Assembly: GCF_022549775.1 (NCBI RefSeq)
Contig: NZ_JAKZGP010000014.1
Span: 1 to 64,000 of the forward strand
Direction of reading: 5' to 3'
DNA: 64,000 bases
Source: Belliella filtrata
Lineage (GTDB): Bacteria > Bacteroidota > Bacteroidia > Cytophagales > Cyclobacteriaceae
The notes below the pieces were generated by a model that did no database searches, had not been told where the DNA came from, and worked only from the letters and a program-made list of their open reading frames with translations. How positions within the stretch are numbered: position 1 is the first letter of the stretch; every line of letters begins with the position of its first letter. The position numbers and the translations under genes are program-made. Of the stretch, positions 54,867 through 64,000 are shown one piece after another.

Positions 54867-56273
54867 ATGGCTCAAATCAAACTGAATACGCAACATAAGA
54901 AGTTACTCGCAGACACTATCACTCCAGTATCAATCTATCTCCAAATCAGAGATAGGTACGCCAATCCAATTCTTTTGGAAAGTTCGGATTATCACGGACA
55001 GGAGAATAGTTATTCTTATGTCTGTTTCAATCCTTTGGCATCTTTTTCTTTTGATGGTAAACTTATCACAGAGAAGCTCCCAGGAGAATCCCCTCAACAT
55101 GTTCAATTGAACCAGGAGCAGAAATTGATAGACAGTTTGAGGGCGTTTTCGGCAAAGTTTGAAGCTTCTACTCAAGATTATAAGTTTATCACCAATGGGC
55201 TATTTGGTTATATGCAGTATGATACTGTAGCGAGTTTTGAAGATATCAAGCTTTCAAATACAAAGGAATCTTCTATTCCGATGATGCATTATGCCGTCTA
55301 CCAGCACGTGATAGTGGTAGACCATTTCAAAAATGAAATGCATCTGATAGAACATACTGTGGAAGGATTGGAGATGAAGCCAGTGTTGGGTGAAATAGAA
55401 ACTTTGCTTAAAAACAAAAATATACCTTCTTACAGCTTTAATTTAGTAGGAGAAGAGCAATCAAACTATACGGATGTTGAGTTCCTAGATATTCTCAAAA
55501 AGGGACAAGAGCATTGCTTTAGAGGAGATGTTTTTCAGATCGTTTTGTCCAGGAATTTCACCACCAAGTTCAAAGGTGACGAGTTCAATGTCTACAGGGC
55601 CTTACGTTCGGTTAATCCTTCACCATATTTATTCTATTTTGATTATGGTTCATTCAAGGTTTTTGGAAGCTCTCCTGAGGCGCAGATTGTGGTCAAAAAC
55701 AATAAAGCAACAATTTATCCAATAGCTGGTACATTCAAACGTACAGGCAATGATCAAGCGGATGCAAGCCTTGCTATGAAGCTGTATGATGATCCAAAGG
55801 AAAATTCGGAGCATGTCATGCTGGTAGATTTGGCTAGAAATGATCTTAGTAGATCTTCTTCAAAAGTAGAAGTAGAGGTGTTTAAAGAAATACAGTATTA
55901 TTCTCACGTTATTCATTTGGTATCCAAAGTCACTGGAATCCTTCCAGCGCAAGCGAATCCATTACAACTTGTAGCGGATACCTTTCCTGCGGGGACCTTG
56001 TCTGGAGCACCTAAGTTTAGAGCAATGGAACTGATTGATGAATTAGAGAATACTTCTAGGAAGTTCTATGGTGGTGCTATCGGATTCTTGGGCTTCAAAG
56101 GAGACTTTAATCATGCGATTTTGATTAGGTCTTTTGTGTCAGAAAATAATCAGCTTAGATTTCAAGCTGGTGCAGGTGTGGTGGCCAAATCCTCCATTCA
56201 ATCAGAGCTTCAAGAAGTCTCCAACAAGCTAGAAGCCCTCCGAGTAGCCCTGAAAGCAGCAGAAGAAATCTAG
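54867..56273 (+). CDS. trpE: Anthranilate synthase component I
   Basis: From ATG 54867 the protein has 468 residues. The frame extends back to 54804 but runs through the attenuator terminator, so the later start is used. LLESSD near residues 37-42 of the N-terminal domain is the usual Trp-feedback region. The C-terminal chorismate-binding domain holds FQIVLSRNF, YPIAGTFKRTG, HVMLVDLARNDLSR and SGAPKFRAMELIDELE. It forms anthranilate from chorismate with TrpG. It is controlled by the attenuator in front and followed by 295 bp before trpG. Confidence 0.95.
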   Translation: MAQIKLNTQHKKLLADTITPVSIYLQIRDRYANPILLESSDYHGQENSYSYVCFNPLASFSFDGKLITEKLPGESPQHVQLNQEQKLIDSLRAFSAKFEASTQDYKFITNGLFGYMQYDTVASFEDIKLSNTKESSIPMMHYAVYQHVIVVDHFKNEMHLIEHTVEGLEMKPVLGEIETLLKNKNIPSYSFNLVGEEQSNYTDVEFLDILKKGQEHCFRGDVFQIVLSRNFTTKFKGDEFNVYRALRSVNPSPYLFYFDYGSFKVFGSSPEAQIVVKNNKATIYPIAGTFKRTGNDQADASLAMKLYDDPKENSEHVMLVDLARNDLSRSSSKVEVEVFKEIQYYSHVIHLVSKVTGILPAQANPLQLVADTFPAGTLSGAPKFRAMELIDELENTSRKFYGGAIGFLGFKGDFNHAILIRSFVSENNQLRFQAGAGVVAKSSIQSELQEVSNKLEALRVALKAAEEI

Positions 56274-56568
56274 AAAACCAAAAAGTAATGACCTGACATA
56301 CCTCTTTTATTTACATAGAATTCAATATTCAATTGATTAAGAAAGTTTAAATGTTTGGTTTAGCTATACCTCAGAATAGCAATCTCAAAAAAATAAAGAA
56401 ACTTGAAGGTTTAAAAATTGTAAAATTTGGAGGATCCAAAAAAGTTTGAAGATTTAGAAATATGTAATTTATTTAAATCCTCCAATCTTAAAGTCTTCGA
56501 ATTCCAACTTTACAACCATGTAATCCTCTAATCTACCAATCTTAAAATTCCCAAGATTAAAATCACTT
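56274..56568. repeat. trpE-trpG intergenic region with degenerate AATCCTCCAATCTT-like motifs
   Basis: The last 100 bp repeat variants of AATCYTCYAATCTT (for example AAATCCTCCAATCTT and AATCCTCTAATCTACCAATCTT). The same kind of low-complexity repeat occurs before trpA. No gene or terminator was seen, so the operon may read through. Confidence 0.55.
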
Positions 56569-57126
56569 ATGAAAATACTTGTCCTTGATAATTACGATTC
56601 CTTTACATACAACTTAGTGTATATCATCAGAACCTTAGGGTATGAAATGGATATTTATAGAAATGATAAAATCAGCGTGGAGGAAGTTGCTGAATATGAT
56701 AAGATTCTTTTGTCACCTGGGCCCGGAGTGCCTTCAGAAGCGGGGATTATGCCTGAACTGATAAAAAAATATGCAGCAACAAAAGATATTCTTGGAATAT
56801 GCTTAGGACATCAGGCGATTGGGGAAGCCTTCGGTTCGTCACTGACCAACTTGTCGGAGGTAGTCCATGGCTTAGCCTCTGAAGTTACTGTCAAGTCAGA
56901 CCTTCTATTCCAAGGGCTACCAGAGCGATTCAAAATTGGGAGATACCACTCTTGGGTGATTAATGAACAAACTTTGAGCCCTGACTTGGAAGTAACTGCA
57001 CGTACCCCTGATGGACAGATTATGGCGGTTAAGCATAAGGCTTATAAAGTACGCGGTCTTCAATTTCATCCAGAATCTGTACTGACAGAGCATGGTATCG
57101 AATTGATGAAAAATTGGCTTTCCTGA
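56569..57126 (+). CDS. trpG: Anthranilate synthase component II (glutamine amidotransferase)
   Basis: The protein has 185 residues. It is a class I glutamine amidotransferase with the Cys nucleophile in GICLGHQAIGEAFG and the His-Glu pair in FHPES. It delivers ammonia to TrpE. The start MKILVLDNYDSFTYNLVYI is the usual TrpG opening. It is second in the trp order E-G-D-C-F-B-A. Confidence 0.96.
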   Translation: MKILVLDNYDSFTYNLVYIIRTLGYEMDIYRNDKISVEEVAEYDKILLSPGPGVPSEAGIMPELIKKYAATKDILGICLGHQAIGEAFGSSLTNLSEVVHGLASEVTVKSDLLFQGLPERFKIGRYHSWVINEQTLSPDLEVTARTPDGQIMAVKHKAYKVRGLQFHPESVLTEHGIELMKNWLS

Positions 57127-57331
57127 TAGTGGAACTAGCCCTAAAGCGTTTGAAATCATTTATCATAAGTTGCTGTTCCAACTGAATAGTATCAAGTAGG
57201 ATAGTTTTCAATCAAAATCCAAGAAGTTATAAGTTAGGAATCAATGGGGTATTAAGTAGCATATTTAATTGCCTTTTCCTAGACATGATCAAATACACAT
57301 TGCAACCATTTAATAAAATCACCAATAGACC

Positions 57332-58342
57332 ATGAAAGAAGTACTGAACCATTTGATAGAGCATCGCACATTGGGCAAAGAGCAAGCCAAAGAAGTACTA
57401 GTCAAAATCACATCCGGAGAGTACAATCAAAGCCAAATAGCGGCCTTTCTCACTGTGTATATGATGAGGTCTGTGACAGTAGAAGAGCTAGGTGGGTTTA
57501 GAGAAGCCATGCTGGAGCAATGTATTCCTGTGGATATTGCAGCATATGATGCGATGGATCTGTGTGGTACTGGTGGCGATGGAAAAGATACTTTTAATAT
57601 CTCCACCTTAGCCTCTTTCATAGTTGCTGGAGCTGGACAAAACGTTGCTAAGCATGGAAACACAGGGGTGTCTTCAATTTGTGGCTCGTCAAATTTGCTC
57701 CAAAGTTTCGGTTACGAGTTTACCAATGATATCGGGAAAATCAAAAAAAGCTTGGATGAAGCTGGTATTTGCTTTTTACATGCACCACTTTTCCACCCTG
57801 CTATGAAGCATGTAGGTCCTATCAGAAGAGATTTGGGTGTCAAGACATTTTTCAATATGCTTGGTCCTATGGTAAATCCTAGTTTTCCAAAAAAGCAGCT
57901 TGTAGGCGTATTCAGTTTGGAACTAGCTAGGCTTTATGCTTATCTGTATCAAAATCAAGATGGTCTTTTTAGCATTCTTCATGCCATAGATGGCTATGAT
58001 GAAATTTCACTGACTGGTGACTTCAAAATGATCAGTCAGCAAGGGGAGAAGCTATATAGTCCAGAAGCGATTGGCTTGTCTCAGATCAATGCCAAACAAA
58101 TCAAAGGTGGCTCAACCATAGAGGAATCTGCAAAGATTTTTGATCAAATCTTGAAGGGTAGAGGTTCAAATGAGCAAAATGCCGTTGTGATAGCTAATGC
58201 AGCCGCAGCACTTCATACAGCAATGCCGACACTTAGCTTTCAAGATGCTGTAGAAAAGGCCAAGGATTCTTTGTTGGCAGGAAAGGCACTTCAGAAGTTC
58301 AAAGCTCTTGTGAATCCCAAAAAAACAATTTCACTTGCATAA
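57332..58342 (+). CDS. trpD: Anthranilate phosphoribosyltransferase
   Basis: The protein has 336 residues. It shows the CGTGGDGKDTFNIST phosphoribosyl-pyrophosphate-binding loop, the KHGN motif (VAKHGNTGVSS) and a conserved GPMVNPSFPKKQLVGVFS. It joins PRPP to anthranilate. A 205-bp gap precedes it and 12 bp separate it from trpC. Confidence 0.96.
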   Translation: MKEVLNHLIEHRTLGKEQAKEVLVKITSGEYNQSQIAAFLTVYMMRSVTVEELGGFREAMLEQCIPVDIAAYDAMDLCGTGGDGKDTFNISTLASFIVAGAGQNVAKHGNTGVSSICGSSNLLQSFGYEFTNDIGKIKKSLDEAGICFLHAPLFHPAMKHVGPIRRDLGVKTFFNMLGPMVNPSFPKKQLVGVFSLELARLYAYLYQNQDGLFSILHAIDGYDEISLTGDFKMISQQGEKLYSPEAIGLSQINAKQIKGGSTIEESAKIFDQILKGRGSNEQNAVVIANAAAALHTAMPTLSFQDAVEKAKDSLLAGKALQKFKALVNPKKTISLA

Positions 58343-58354
58343 AATCATAAATCA

Positions 58355-59176
58355 ATGAATATATTAGATAAAATCATCGCAAACAAAAAACAAGAGGTCG
58401 CTGAAAAGAGCAGTCTCATTCCAGTCAAATTGTTGGAAAGAAGTATCTTTTTCCAATCGGATGTGGTTTCGATGAAAGCTTATGTCTCAGACCCAGAACG
58501 AACTGGAATTATCGCTGAGTTCAAGAGAAAATCACCCTCCAAAGGTGTAATCAATGCTAGTGCTAAAGTAGAAACTACAAGTATTGGATATATGCAAGCA
58601 GGAGCATCAGCTTTGTCCATTTTGACAGATCAGCAGTTTTTTGGGGGGAATAATGAAGATTTGATTCAAGCCAGAAAATTTAACTTTTGTCCGATTCTGA
58701 GAAAGGATTTTATAATTGACGAATATCAAATCATAGAAGCAAAGTCGATCGGTGCAGACTGTATCCTTTTGATAGCGGCAGCTTTGGAGCCCAAAAGATT
58801 AGAGGAGTTGGCTATATTTGCTAAATCGCTAGGTTTGGAAGTGTTGATGGAAGTGCATGATCAAGAGGAACTTGAATCTTCGCTGAATGATTCATTGGAT
58901 CTAGTGGGGGTAAATAATCGCAGCTTGAAAACCTTTGATGTATCTGTAGACACGTCTTTTGATTTGGTGAATAAAATTCCAAATCAGTTTGTGAAAATTT
59001 CTGAAAGCGGACTGTCAAAACCTGAGACATTGCTTGCCTTGAAAAAGGCTGGGTATTCAGGTTTCCTGATCGGAGAGAGTTTTATGCGATCAAGTAGACC
59101 TCATCAAGCAGCCTACAACTTCATGAAGGCTTACAACAAAGCGTTAATTTCAGAAGGTTTTATTCAAGAAAAATGA
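58355..59176 (+). CDS. trpC: Indole-3-glycerol-phosphate synthase
   Basis: The protein has 273 residues, the monofunctional length. It has the TIM-barrel motifs IIAEFKRKSPSKG, ILTDQQFFGG and LVGVNNRSLKTF, and ends in ISESGL. It makes indole-3-glycerol phosphate. Its last four bases overlap the trpF start (ATGA). Confidence 0.97.
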   Translation: MNILDKIIANKKQEVAEKSSLIPVKLLERSIFFQSDVVSMKAYVSDPERTGIIAEFKRKSPSKGVINASAKVETTSIGYMQAGASALSILTDQQFFGGNNEDLIQARKFNFCPILRKDFIIDEYQIIEAKSIGADCILLIAAALEPKRLEELAIFAKSLGLEVLMEVHDQEELESSLNDSLDLVGVNNRSLKTFDVSVDTSFDLVNKIPNQFVKISESGLSKPETLLALKKAGYSGFLIGESFMRSSRPHQAAYNFMKAYNKALISEGFIQEK

Positions 59177-59799
59177 AGCTGAAAGTGTGTGGTATGCGTA
59201 ACCTGACAAACATTCAGGAATTGGTGGCAAAAGTGAATCCAGATTGGATGGGTTTGATCTTTTTCCCAAAGTCTACTAGGTATGTACCGCAGGATTTTAG
59301 CATTAGAATCTCTCAAGTTCCAATTAGCAAGGTTGGTGTCTTTGTAAATTCCACATTGGAAGAGATTAAATATAAAATCAATTCATTTGGACTGTCTACA
59401 GTACAGCTTCATGGTGGTGAATCTGTTGACTTTGTAAAGGCAGTGAAAGAGGAGACAGGGGTGGAGGTGTTCAAGGTTTTCTCTGTCAAAGAACAACTAG
59501 AGTGGAATACGATACAGCCATACCTTCCTTTTGTAGATTACTTACTATTTGATACTTTCACAGCGGCTCATGGGGGTAGCGGTAAGACATTTGATTGGGA
59601 ATTGCTGAAGCGATACCCTTTTACAAAACCCTTTTTGCTTAGTGGAGGTTTGGATATTACACATGCTGATCAGCTAATAGAACTGCATGATCAGATACCA
59701 TATTTGAAAGGCTTGGATGTCAATTCTAAATTTGAATTGTCTCCAGCCCTAAAGGATGTTACCAAAGTAAGTGAATTGAAATCAATCCTTACGAATTAA
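59173..59799 (+). CDS. trpF: Phosphoribosylanthranilate isomerase
   Basis: The protein has 208 residues. KVCGMR at the start carries the catalytic Cys, and VQLHGGE and FDTFTAAHGGSGKTFDW complete the site (catalytic Asp in FDTF). Together with TrpC it acts in the middle of the pathway. Its start overlaps trpC by 4 bp. Confidence 0.95.
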   Translation: MKLKVCGMRNLTNIQELVAKVNPDWMGLIFFPKSTRYVPQDFSIRISQVPISKVGVFVNSTLEEIKYKINSFGLSTVQLHGGESVDFVKAVKEETGVEVFKVFSVKEQLEWNTIQPYLPFVDYLLFDTFTAAHGGSGKTFDWELLKRYPFTKPFLLSGGLDITHADQLIELHDQIPYLKGLDVNSKFELSPALKDVTKVSELKSILTN

Positions 59800-59825
59800 G
59801 AGTTTGAATCAAAAAATATATCACA

Positions 59826-61004
59826 ATGATAAAAGTTGATGAAAAGGGTTTTTATGGGAAGTTTGGCGGAGCCTACATTCCAGAGATGCTTCACCCAAAT
59901 ATAGAGGAGTTGAAGGATAGCTATGAGCAAATTATGGCTTCAGAGGAGTTTCAGACCGAGTTCCAATCTTTGCTCAAGGATTATGTTGGACGGCCCACAC
60001 CATTGTATTTTGCCAAGCGTATATCTGAGAAGTACGGCGCCAAGATTTATTTCAAAAGAGAAGATCTTTGTCATACAGGTGCTCACAAGGTAAATAACAC
60101 AGTAGGACAAATTATCCTAGCCAAAAAGCTTGGAAAAAAAAGGATTATAGCCGAAACAGGCGCTGGACAGCATGGTGTAGCCACCGCTACAGTTTGTGCT
60201 TTAATGGGCTTGGAATGTACTGTGTACATGGGGGCATTAGATATCCAAAGGCAAAGGCCTAATGTAGAGCGTATGAGGATTTTGGGTGCTAAGGTTGTGC
60301 CAGCTACTTCAGGTAGTCAGACACTCAAAGATGCTACCAATGAAGCCATGAGACAATGGATCAGCAATCCAGTAGACACACATTATATCATTGGTTCTGT
60401 GGTTGGTCCACATCCTTATCCAGAGATGGTAGCCAGGTTCCAGTCTGTGATTTCCGAAGAGATCAAAAGTCAGCTTAAAGAAAAGGAGGGTAGAGAAAAT
60501 CCAGATATTGTAATAGCTTGTGTAGGTGGAGGAAGTAATGCAGCAGGAGCATTTTATCATTATTATAATACGCCTGAGGTCAGGTTGGTAGCTGCAGAGG
60601 CTGCAGGATTAGGAGTCAATTCTGGAAAATCGGCTGCCACTACAGCGCTTGGAACTGAAGGGATTCTTCATGGGAGTAAGACGATTTTGATGCAAACAGA
60701 AGATGGTCAAGTAGTGGAACCTCATTCTATATCGGCGGGCTTAGATTATCCGGGTATAGGCCCAGTTCATGCACATTTGTTTGATATAGGAAGGGCGGAA
60801 TTTGTAGCCGTGGAAGATGAAGACGCTATGAAAGCTGGGATTGAGTTGAGTAGAATGGAAGGTATTATCCCTGCAATAGAAACTTCCCATGCCATCCATG
60901 CCCTCAATATGATTGAGTACCAAAAAGGTGATGTGATTGTCATCAACTTGTCAGGAAGAGGTGACAAAGATTTGGATACTTATATCAAATGGGGAGGGTA
61001 TTGA
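59826..61004 (+). CDS. trpB: Tryptophan synthase beta chain
   Basis: The protein has 392 residues. The pyridoxal-phosphate lysine is in [15 protein letters not shown], and [13 protein letters not shown] is the phosphate-binding loop. The length is standard for TrpB1. It condenses indole with serine. A 202-bp gap, unlike the tight spacing elsewhere in the operon, follows it. Confidence 0.97.
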   Translation: MIKVDEKGFYGKFGGAYIPEMLHPNIEELKDSYEQIMASEEFQTEFQSLLKDYVGRPTPLYFAKRISEKYGAKIYFKREDLCHTGAHKVNNTVGQIILAKKLGKKRIIAETGAGQHGVATATVCALMGLECTVYMGALDIQRQRPNVERMRILGAKVVPATSGSQTLKDATNEAMRQWISNPVDTHYIIGSVVGPHPYPEMVARFQSVISEEIKSQLKEKEGRENPDIVIACVGGGSNAAGAFYHYYNTPEVRLVAAEAAGLGVNSGKSAATTALGTEGILHGSKTILMQTEDGQVVEPHSISAGLDYPGIGPVHAHLFDIGRAEFVAVEDEDAMKAGIELSRMEGIIPAIETSHAIHALNMIEYQKGDVIVINLSGRGDKDLDTYIKWGGY

Positions 61005-61206
61005 GATGAAAGAGAAGCGGGAGACGAGAAGCGAGTGAAGGAGAGATTAAAAACAAGAAACCAGAAACAAGAAATAAGAGTGTGGGAGTAGAGGGTAAGA
61101 TATTGAATCATTGGATGATAGAAACTTATCGCTCAAATCTTATGTCCTAGTTCTTGTATCCTGCATCTAAAATCTGCAATCTGCAATCTACAATCTAAAA
61201 TTACAC
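61005..61206. repeat. trpB-trpA intergenic region with AATCTGCAATCT-type short repeats
   Basis: The left part is purine-rich (GAAAGAGAAGCGGGAGACGAG, then AAACAAGAAACCAGAAACAAG). The right part repeats AATCTGC and AATCTAC four times. Such degenerate repeats are typical of Cytophagales intergenic DNA. No terminator was found, so read-through is expected. Confidence 0.55.
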
Positions 61207-61980
61207 ATGAATCGATTACAAACATTATTTGAAAATAAAAAAGAGCGGGTACTATCTATTTATTTTACGGCAGGATTTCCGGGGATAGATGATACCATGC
61301 CTACCATGGAAGCCATAGCGTCTGCAGGCGCAGATATCATAGAAATAGGAGTGCCATACTCTGACCCAATTGCTGATGGACCTACGATTCAGGATAGCAA
61401 TATGATTGCATTGGCAAATGGAATGAGCTTGAAGAAGCTTTTTGACCAAATCAAAGACATGAGAAATACTGTCAGTATTCCTGTGGTATTGATGGGTTAC
61501 TTAAACCCTATTATCCAGTATGGTATGGAGAGATTTCTTCAAAAATGCCAAGAAGTAGGAGTAGATGGCTTGATTTTGCCTGATTTACCCATGCAGCAGT
61601 ATTTGGATGAATTTAAGGACATGTTCGAAAAGTACGGCCTTAGCAATACCTTTTTGATATCACCCCAGACGAGTGAGGAGCGTATCCGTCAGATTGATGA
61701 GCATTCTAGTGGTTTTATCTACATGGTATCCTCACATAGTATCACTGGAGCAAAGACAGGTTTGACCGCTGATCAGATCACTTATTTTAAAAGAGTCCAG
61801 GCTATGAATTTGAAGAATCCAAGATTGATTGGGTTTGGGATTTCTGATGCTGAGACATTTACCAATGCTTCCAAATACAGTAATGGGGCTATCATAGGTA
61901 GTGCATTTATCAAAACTGTGAAAAACAGCGTAGACTTGAAAGCGTCTATTCATAAATATATAAAGTCTGTAATTCAATAA
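61207..61980 (+). CDS. trpA: Tryptophan synthase alpha chain
   Basis: The protein has 257 residues. It has FTAGFPGIDDTMP, the catalytic Glu in EIGVPYSDPIADGPTIQ, and the later GVDGLILPDLP and GFGISDAETF. It splits indole-3-glycerol phosphate. It forms the alpha-2-beta-2 complex with TrpB. The aroF gene starts 3 bp later. Confidence 0.97.
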   Translation: MNRLQTLFENKKERVLSIYFTAGFPGIDDTMPTMEAIASAGADIIEIGVPYSDPIADGPTIQDSNMIALANGMSLKKLFDQIKDMRNTVSIPVVLMGYLNPIIQYGMERFLQKCQEVGVDGLILPDLPMQQYLDEFKDMFEKYGLSNTFLISPQTSEERIRQIDEHSSGFIYMVSSHSITGAKTGLTADQITYFKRVQAMNLKNPRLIGFGISDAETFTNASKYSNGAIIGSAFIKTVKNSVDLKASIHKYIKSVIQ

Positions 61981-61983
61981 AAT

Positions 61984-63003
61984 ATGATCATACAGTTAAA
62001 ACAAGGTATCAGTGAAAAGGAAAAGTCAGCCCTAATTGATGAAGTCAATGGGATAGGCTATAAAATCACGGAAGTCAAGACCCAGCTTGGAGATTACTTG
62101 ATAGGGATTGGTAAAGCTGACTTTGATATTAGAAGGATAGGGAAAAAAGCAGGAATTGCAGACATCCATATCGTATCAGATGAGTATAAGCTGGTGTCGA
62201 AAAAGTGGAAGGTAAAACCTACTTCGATTGACTTAGGTGATGGGATATTTGTCAAAGATGGTGATATGGCTATCATGGCAGGGCCATGTTCTATTGAGTC
62301 AGAGGATCAGATCAGGAAAGTCATCAACCACTTAAAAGAGAACGATATCAAGTTGATGAGAGGTGGTGTGTTCAAGCCAAGATCTAGTCCATATGCCTTT
62401 AGAGGCTTAGGTTTGGATGGACTGAAACTATGGTATGAGTTGGCTCAAGAGGCTGGTATCAAGATCGTCACTGAAGTAATGCAAGTGTCGCAAATCGAAG
62501 AAATGTACCCTTATGTAGATATCTACCAAGTAGGAGCTAGAAACACACAGAACTTTAACCTTTTGGATGAACTGGGAAAAGTAGACAAAGCTGTGATGAT
62601 CAAGAGAGGGATTTCAGGGACAATTGAGGAACTTTTGCAATCAGCTGAGTATGTTTTTTCTGGGGGAAATGAGAAGCTTATCCTTTGTGAAAGAGGGATT
62701 AGAACCTATGAAAAAGCAAGTAGAAACACTTTGGATCTAAATGCCGTTCCTATTCTGAAAGCAAAATCACACTTGCCTGTGGTGGTTGATCCCTCACATG
62801 GAATAGGCATCCGAGCTTATGTGCCTCAGATGGCACTTGCAGGCGTGATGTCTGGTGCGGATGGAATTATCTATGAAGCACATGAAGTTCCTGACAAAGC
62901 TTATTCTGATGGTCAGCAGACATTAGATTTTGCTCAGAGTTCCTTGCTAGCGGATCAGATAAGGAAGACATTCGCCTTACGTAAAACATTTGAATTGCTG
63001 TAA
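61984..63003 (+). CDS. aroF: 3-deoxy-7-phosphoheptulonate synthase (type I-beta, AroF-like)
   Basis: The protein has 339 residues. Residues about 1-70 form a ferredoxin-like regulatory domain, as in AroA of Bacillus and Thermotoga. The catalytic part has IMAGPCSIES, RGGVFKPRSSPYAFRG, and ending PVVVDPSHGIG. It begins the shikimate route that feeds chorismate to TrpEG. Its place directly after trpA ties supply of chorismate to tryptophan demand. Confidence 0.93.
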   Translation: MIIQLKQGISEKEKSALIDEVNGIGYKITEVKTQLGDYLIGIGKADFDIRRIGKKAGIADIHIVSDEYKLVSKKWKVKPTSIDLGDGIFVKDGDMAIMAGPCSIESEDQIRKVINHLKENDIKLMRGGVFKPRSSPYAFRGLGLDGLKLWYELAQEAGIKIVTEVMQVSQIEEMYPYVDIYQVGARNTQNFNLLDELGKVDKAVMIKRGISGTIEELLQSAEYVFSGGNEKLILCERGIRTYEKASRNTLDLNAVPILKAKSHLPVVVDPSHGIGIRAYVPQMALAGVMSGADGIIYEAHEVPDKAYSDGQQTLDFAQSSLLADQIRKTFALRKTFELL

Positions 63004-63113
63004 TTTAGCTTCGAGTGGACGGTGTTTTAAAAAATGATTCGATTGCTTAACTTTGACCATGAAGCATCGTGGTTTCAATACCATAGTGACTAAATAATAT
63101 AACCCAAATATAA

Positions 63114-63893
63114 ATGATCAATAAAGCAAAAGACTGGGTATTCAGTGACCCACGATTAAAACAAATGAAGCAGGATTACGCTGCTTATACAGAAGAGGAC
63201 TTTAAAGTTTGGAAGATTCTATTTGAAAGACAAATTGTAAATTTACCAAAAGCTGCTTCTAAGGCATATTTAGATGGAATCAAGGAGATTGGTTTTACTT
63301 CTGATAAGATTGCAGATTTCGAAGATGTCAATAGTAGATTAGCTAAGTCAACTGGATGGGCTATTCAGGTTGTTCCGGGGCTTATTGATGATGATTTATT
63401 TTTCGGATTGATGAATAACAAACGCTTTTGCTCCTCTACATGGTTGAGGAAAATGGAGCAGCTTGACTATCTTGAAGAGCCAGATATGTTTCATGATGCT
63501 TTTGCCCATATGCCTTTGCTCACTAATCAGCCATATGTTGATTTCCTTGAGAGCTTGAGTGGATTGGCCTTGAAGCACATCGAGAACAAGTGGGCTATTG
63601 AGATTTTATCTCGGATTTACTGGTTTACTATAGAGTTTGGTTTGATCAGAGAACAAGGTGAAGTCAAGATCTATGGCGCTGGTATTTTAAGTTCAGCTGG
63701 GGAGACTAAGTATAGTCTTTCTGATGAGCCTTCACATTTCGATTATGATGTTCGCAAAATCATGAACACACCATACTGGAAGGATAAATTTCAAGATAAA
63801 TACTTCATCATAGAAAGCTATGAGCAGCTTTATGAGTCTTTACCTGAAATTGCCTCTGTTTTGGAAGACATGGTTTCAGAAGAAGCAAAATGA
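63114..63893 (+). CDS. phhA: Phenylalanine 4-monooxygenase
   Basis: The protein has 259 residues, the bacterial length without an ACT domain. The iron ligands are visible: His127 and His132 in FHDAFAHMP, and Glu174 in FTIEFGL. It hydroxylates phenylalanine to tyrosine with tetrahydropterin and O2. It stands 110 bp after aroF and before a terminator, so it closes the aromatic operon. Whether it is also driven from its own promoter is unclear. Confidence 0.9.
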   Translation: MINKAKDWVFSDPRLKQMKQDYAAYTEEDFKVWKILFERQIVNLPKAASKAYLDGIKEIGFTSDKIADFEDVNSRLAKSTGWAIQVVPGLIDDDLFFGLMNNKRFCSSTWLRKMEQLDYLEEPDMFHDAFAHMPLLTNQPYVDFLESLSGLALKHIENKWAIEILSRIYWFTIEFGLIREQGEVKIYGAGILSSAGETKYSLSDEPSHFDYDVRKIMNTPYWKDKFQDKYFIIESYEQLYESLPEIASVLEDMVSEEAK

Positions 63894-63900
63894 TAGTAAA

Positions 63901-63945
63901 AAGAGAAAAATATAAACAATGTGGGTTTATATTTTTCTCTTACTT
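63901..63945 (+). terminator. Intrinsic terminator closing the trp/aromatic operon
   Basis: AAGAGAAAAATATAAAC pairs with GTTTATATTTTTCTCTT around six bases, an AT-rich but long 17-bp stem, ending in T-rich sequence. Nothing else of note is seen in the last 55 bases of the window. Confidence 0.72.
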
Positions 63946-64000
63946 GATTGATGAAAATCTTAGACTTTCCAGAGCTTTAGCTTTCCGTCAAGTAGTGATT

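Overview
The window reads as a chromosome segment of a Bacteroidota bacterium, most likely of the order Cytophagales (Cyclobacteriaceae-like). The evidence is AT-rich intergenic DNA, promoters of the TTTG-N19-TAnnTTTG type, and Bacteroidota-typical families: DUF3667, DUF4920, DUF983, YaiO-type barrels, lipidated TamL beside TamB, and the HAEPLYID family. The genus is inference.

Positions 1-8000 are an accessory, repeat-rich region. An IS1595-type transposase tail abuts a small leaderless CRISPR array. Next come two tandem 545-bp cassettes with a 32-codon ORF, then a WYL regulator, an HNH protein, a DUF4407 membrane protein and a charged helical protein. A full CRISPR array of 28 repeats follows, then three 187-bp hairpin repeats. 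The two arrays share their repeat, an identically truncated last repeat and their trailer, so the island lies between direct repeats. No cas gene is visible. Several spacers resemble one another as if they came from homologous genes of related invaders, and their crRNAs would be antisense to the inferred mRNAs.

Positions 8000-25500 hold envelope and housekeeping genes. These are a DUF3667 protein, an NlpC/P60 lipoprotein, three tandem amidohydrolases of which two lack the metal-binding histidines, and a polysaccharide-type cluster (receiver, HEAT protein, GT2 synthase, TPR/YaiO barrel, receiver, methyltransferase). MsrA, small lipoproteins and a DUF983 protein follow.

Positions 25600-37100 are mostly on the minus strand: proBA, a CorA-type transporter, a receiver protein, groESL, and a miaB - sigma-54 activator - lptE - helical protein - secG run. 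Positions 37300-46500 hold tamB-tamL and a convergent aceK. Positions 46500-54400 are mixed: a YcxB-like fragment, a frameshifted zeta-toxin pair, a Nudix hydrolase, a DUF819 protein, a YbjQ-like protein, the SRP RNA with a near-perfect promoter, and a serine hydrolase.

Positions 54650-63950 are a tryptophan/aromatic operon, trpL-E-G-D-C-F-B-A-aroF-phhA. Its leader shows a complete attenuator: a promoter, a short peptide with three consecutive Trp codons, an antiterminator pairing and an intrinsic terminator before trpE. This and the CRISPR-bracketed island are the two most interesting parts.
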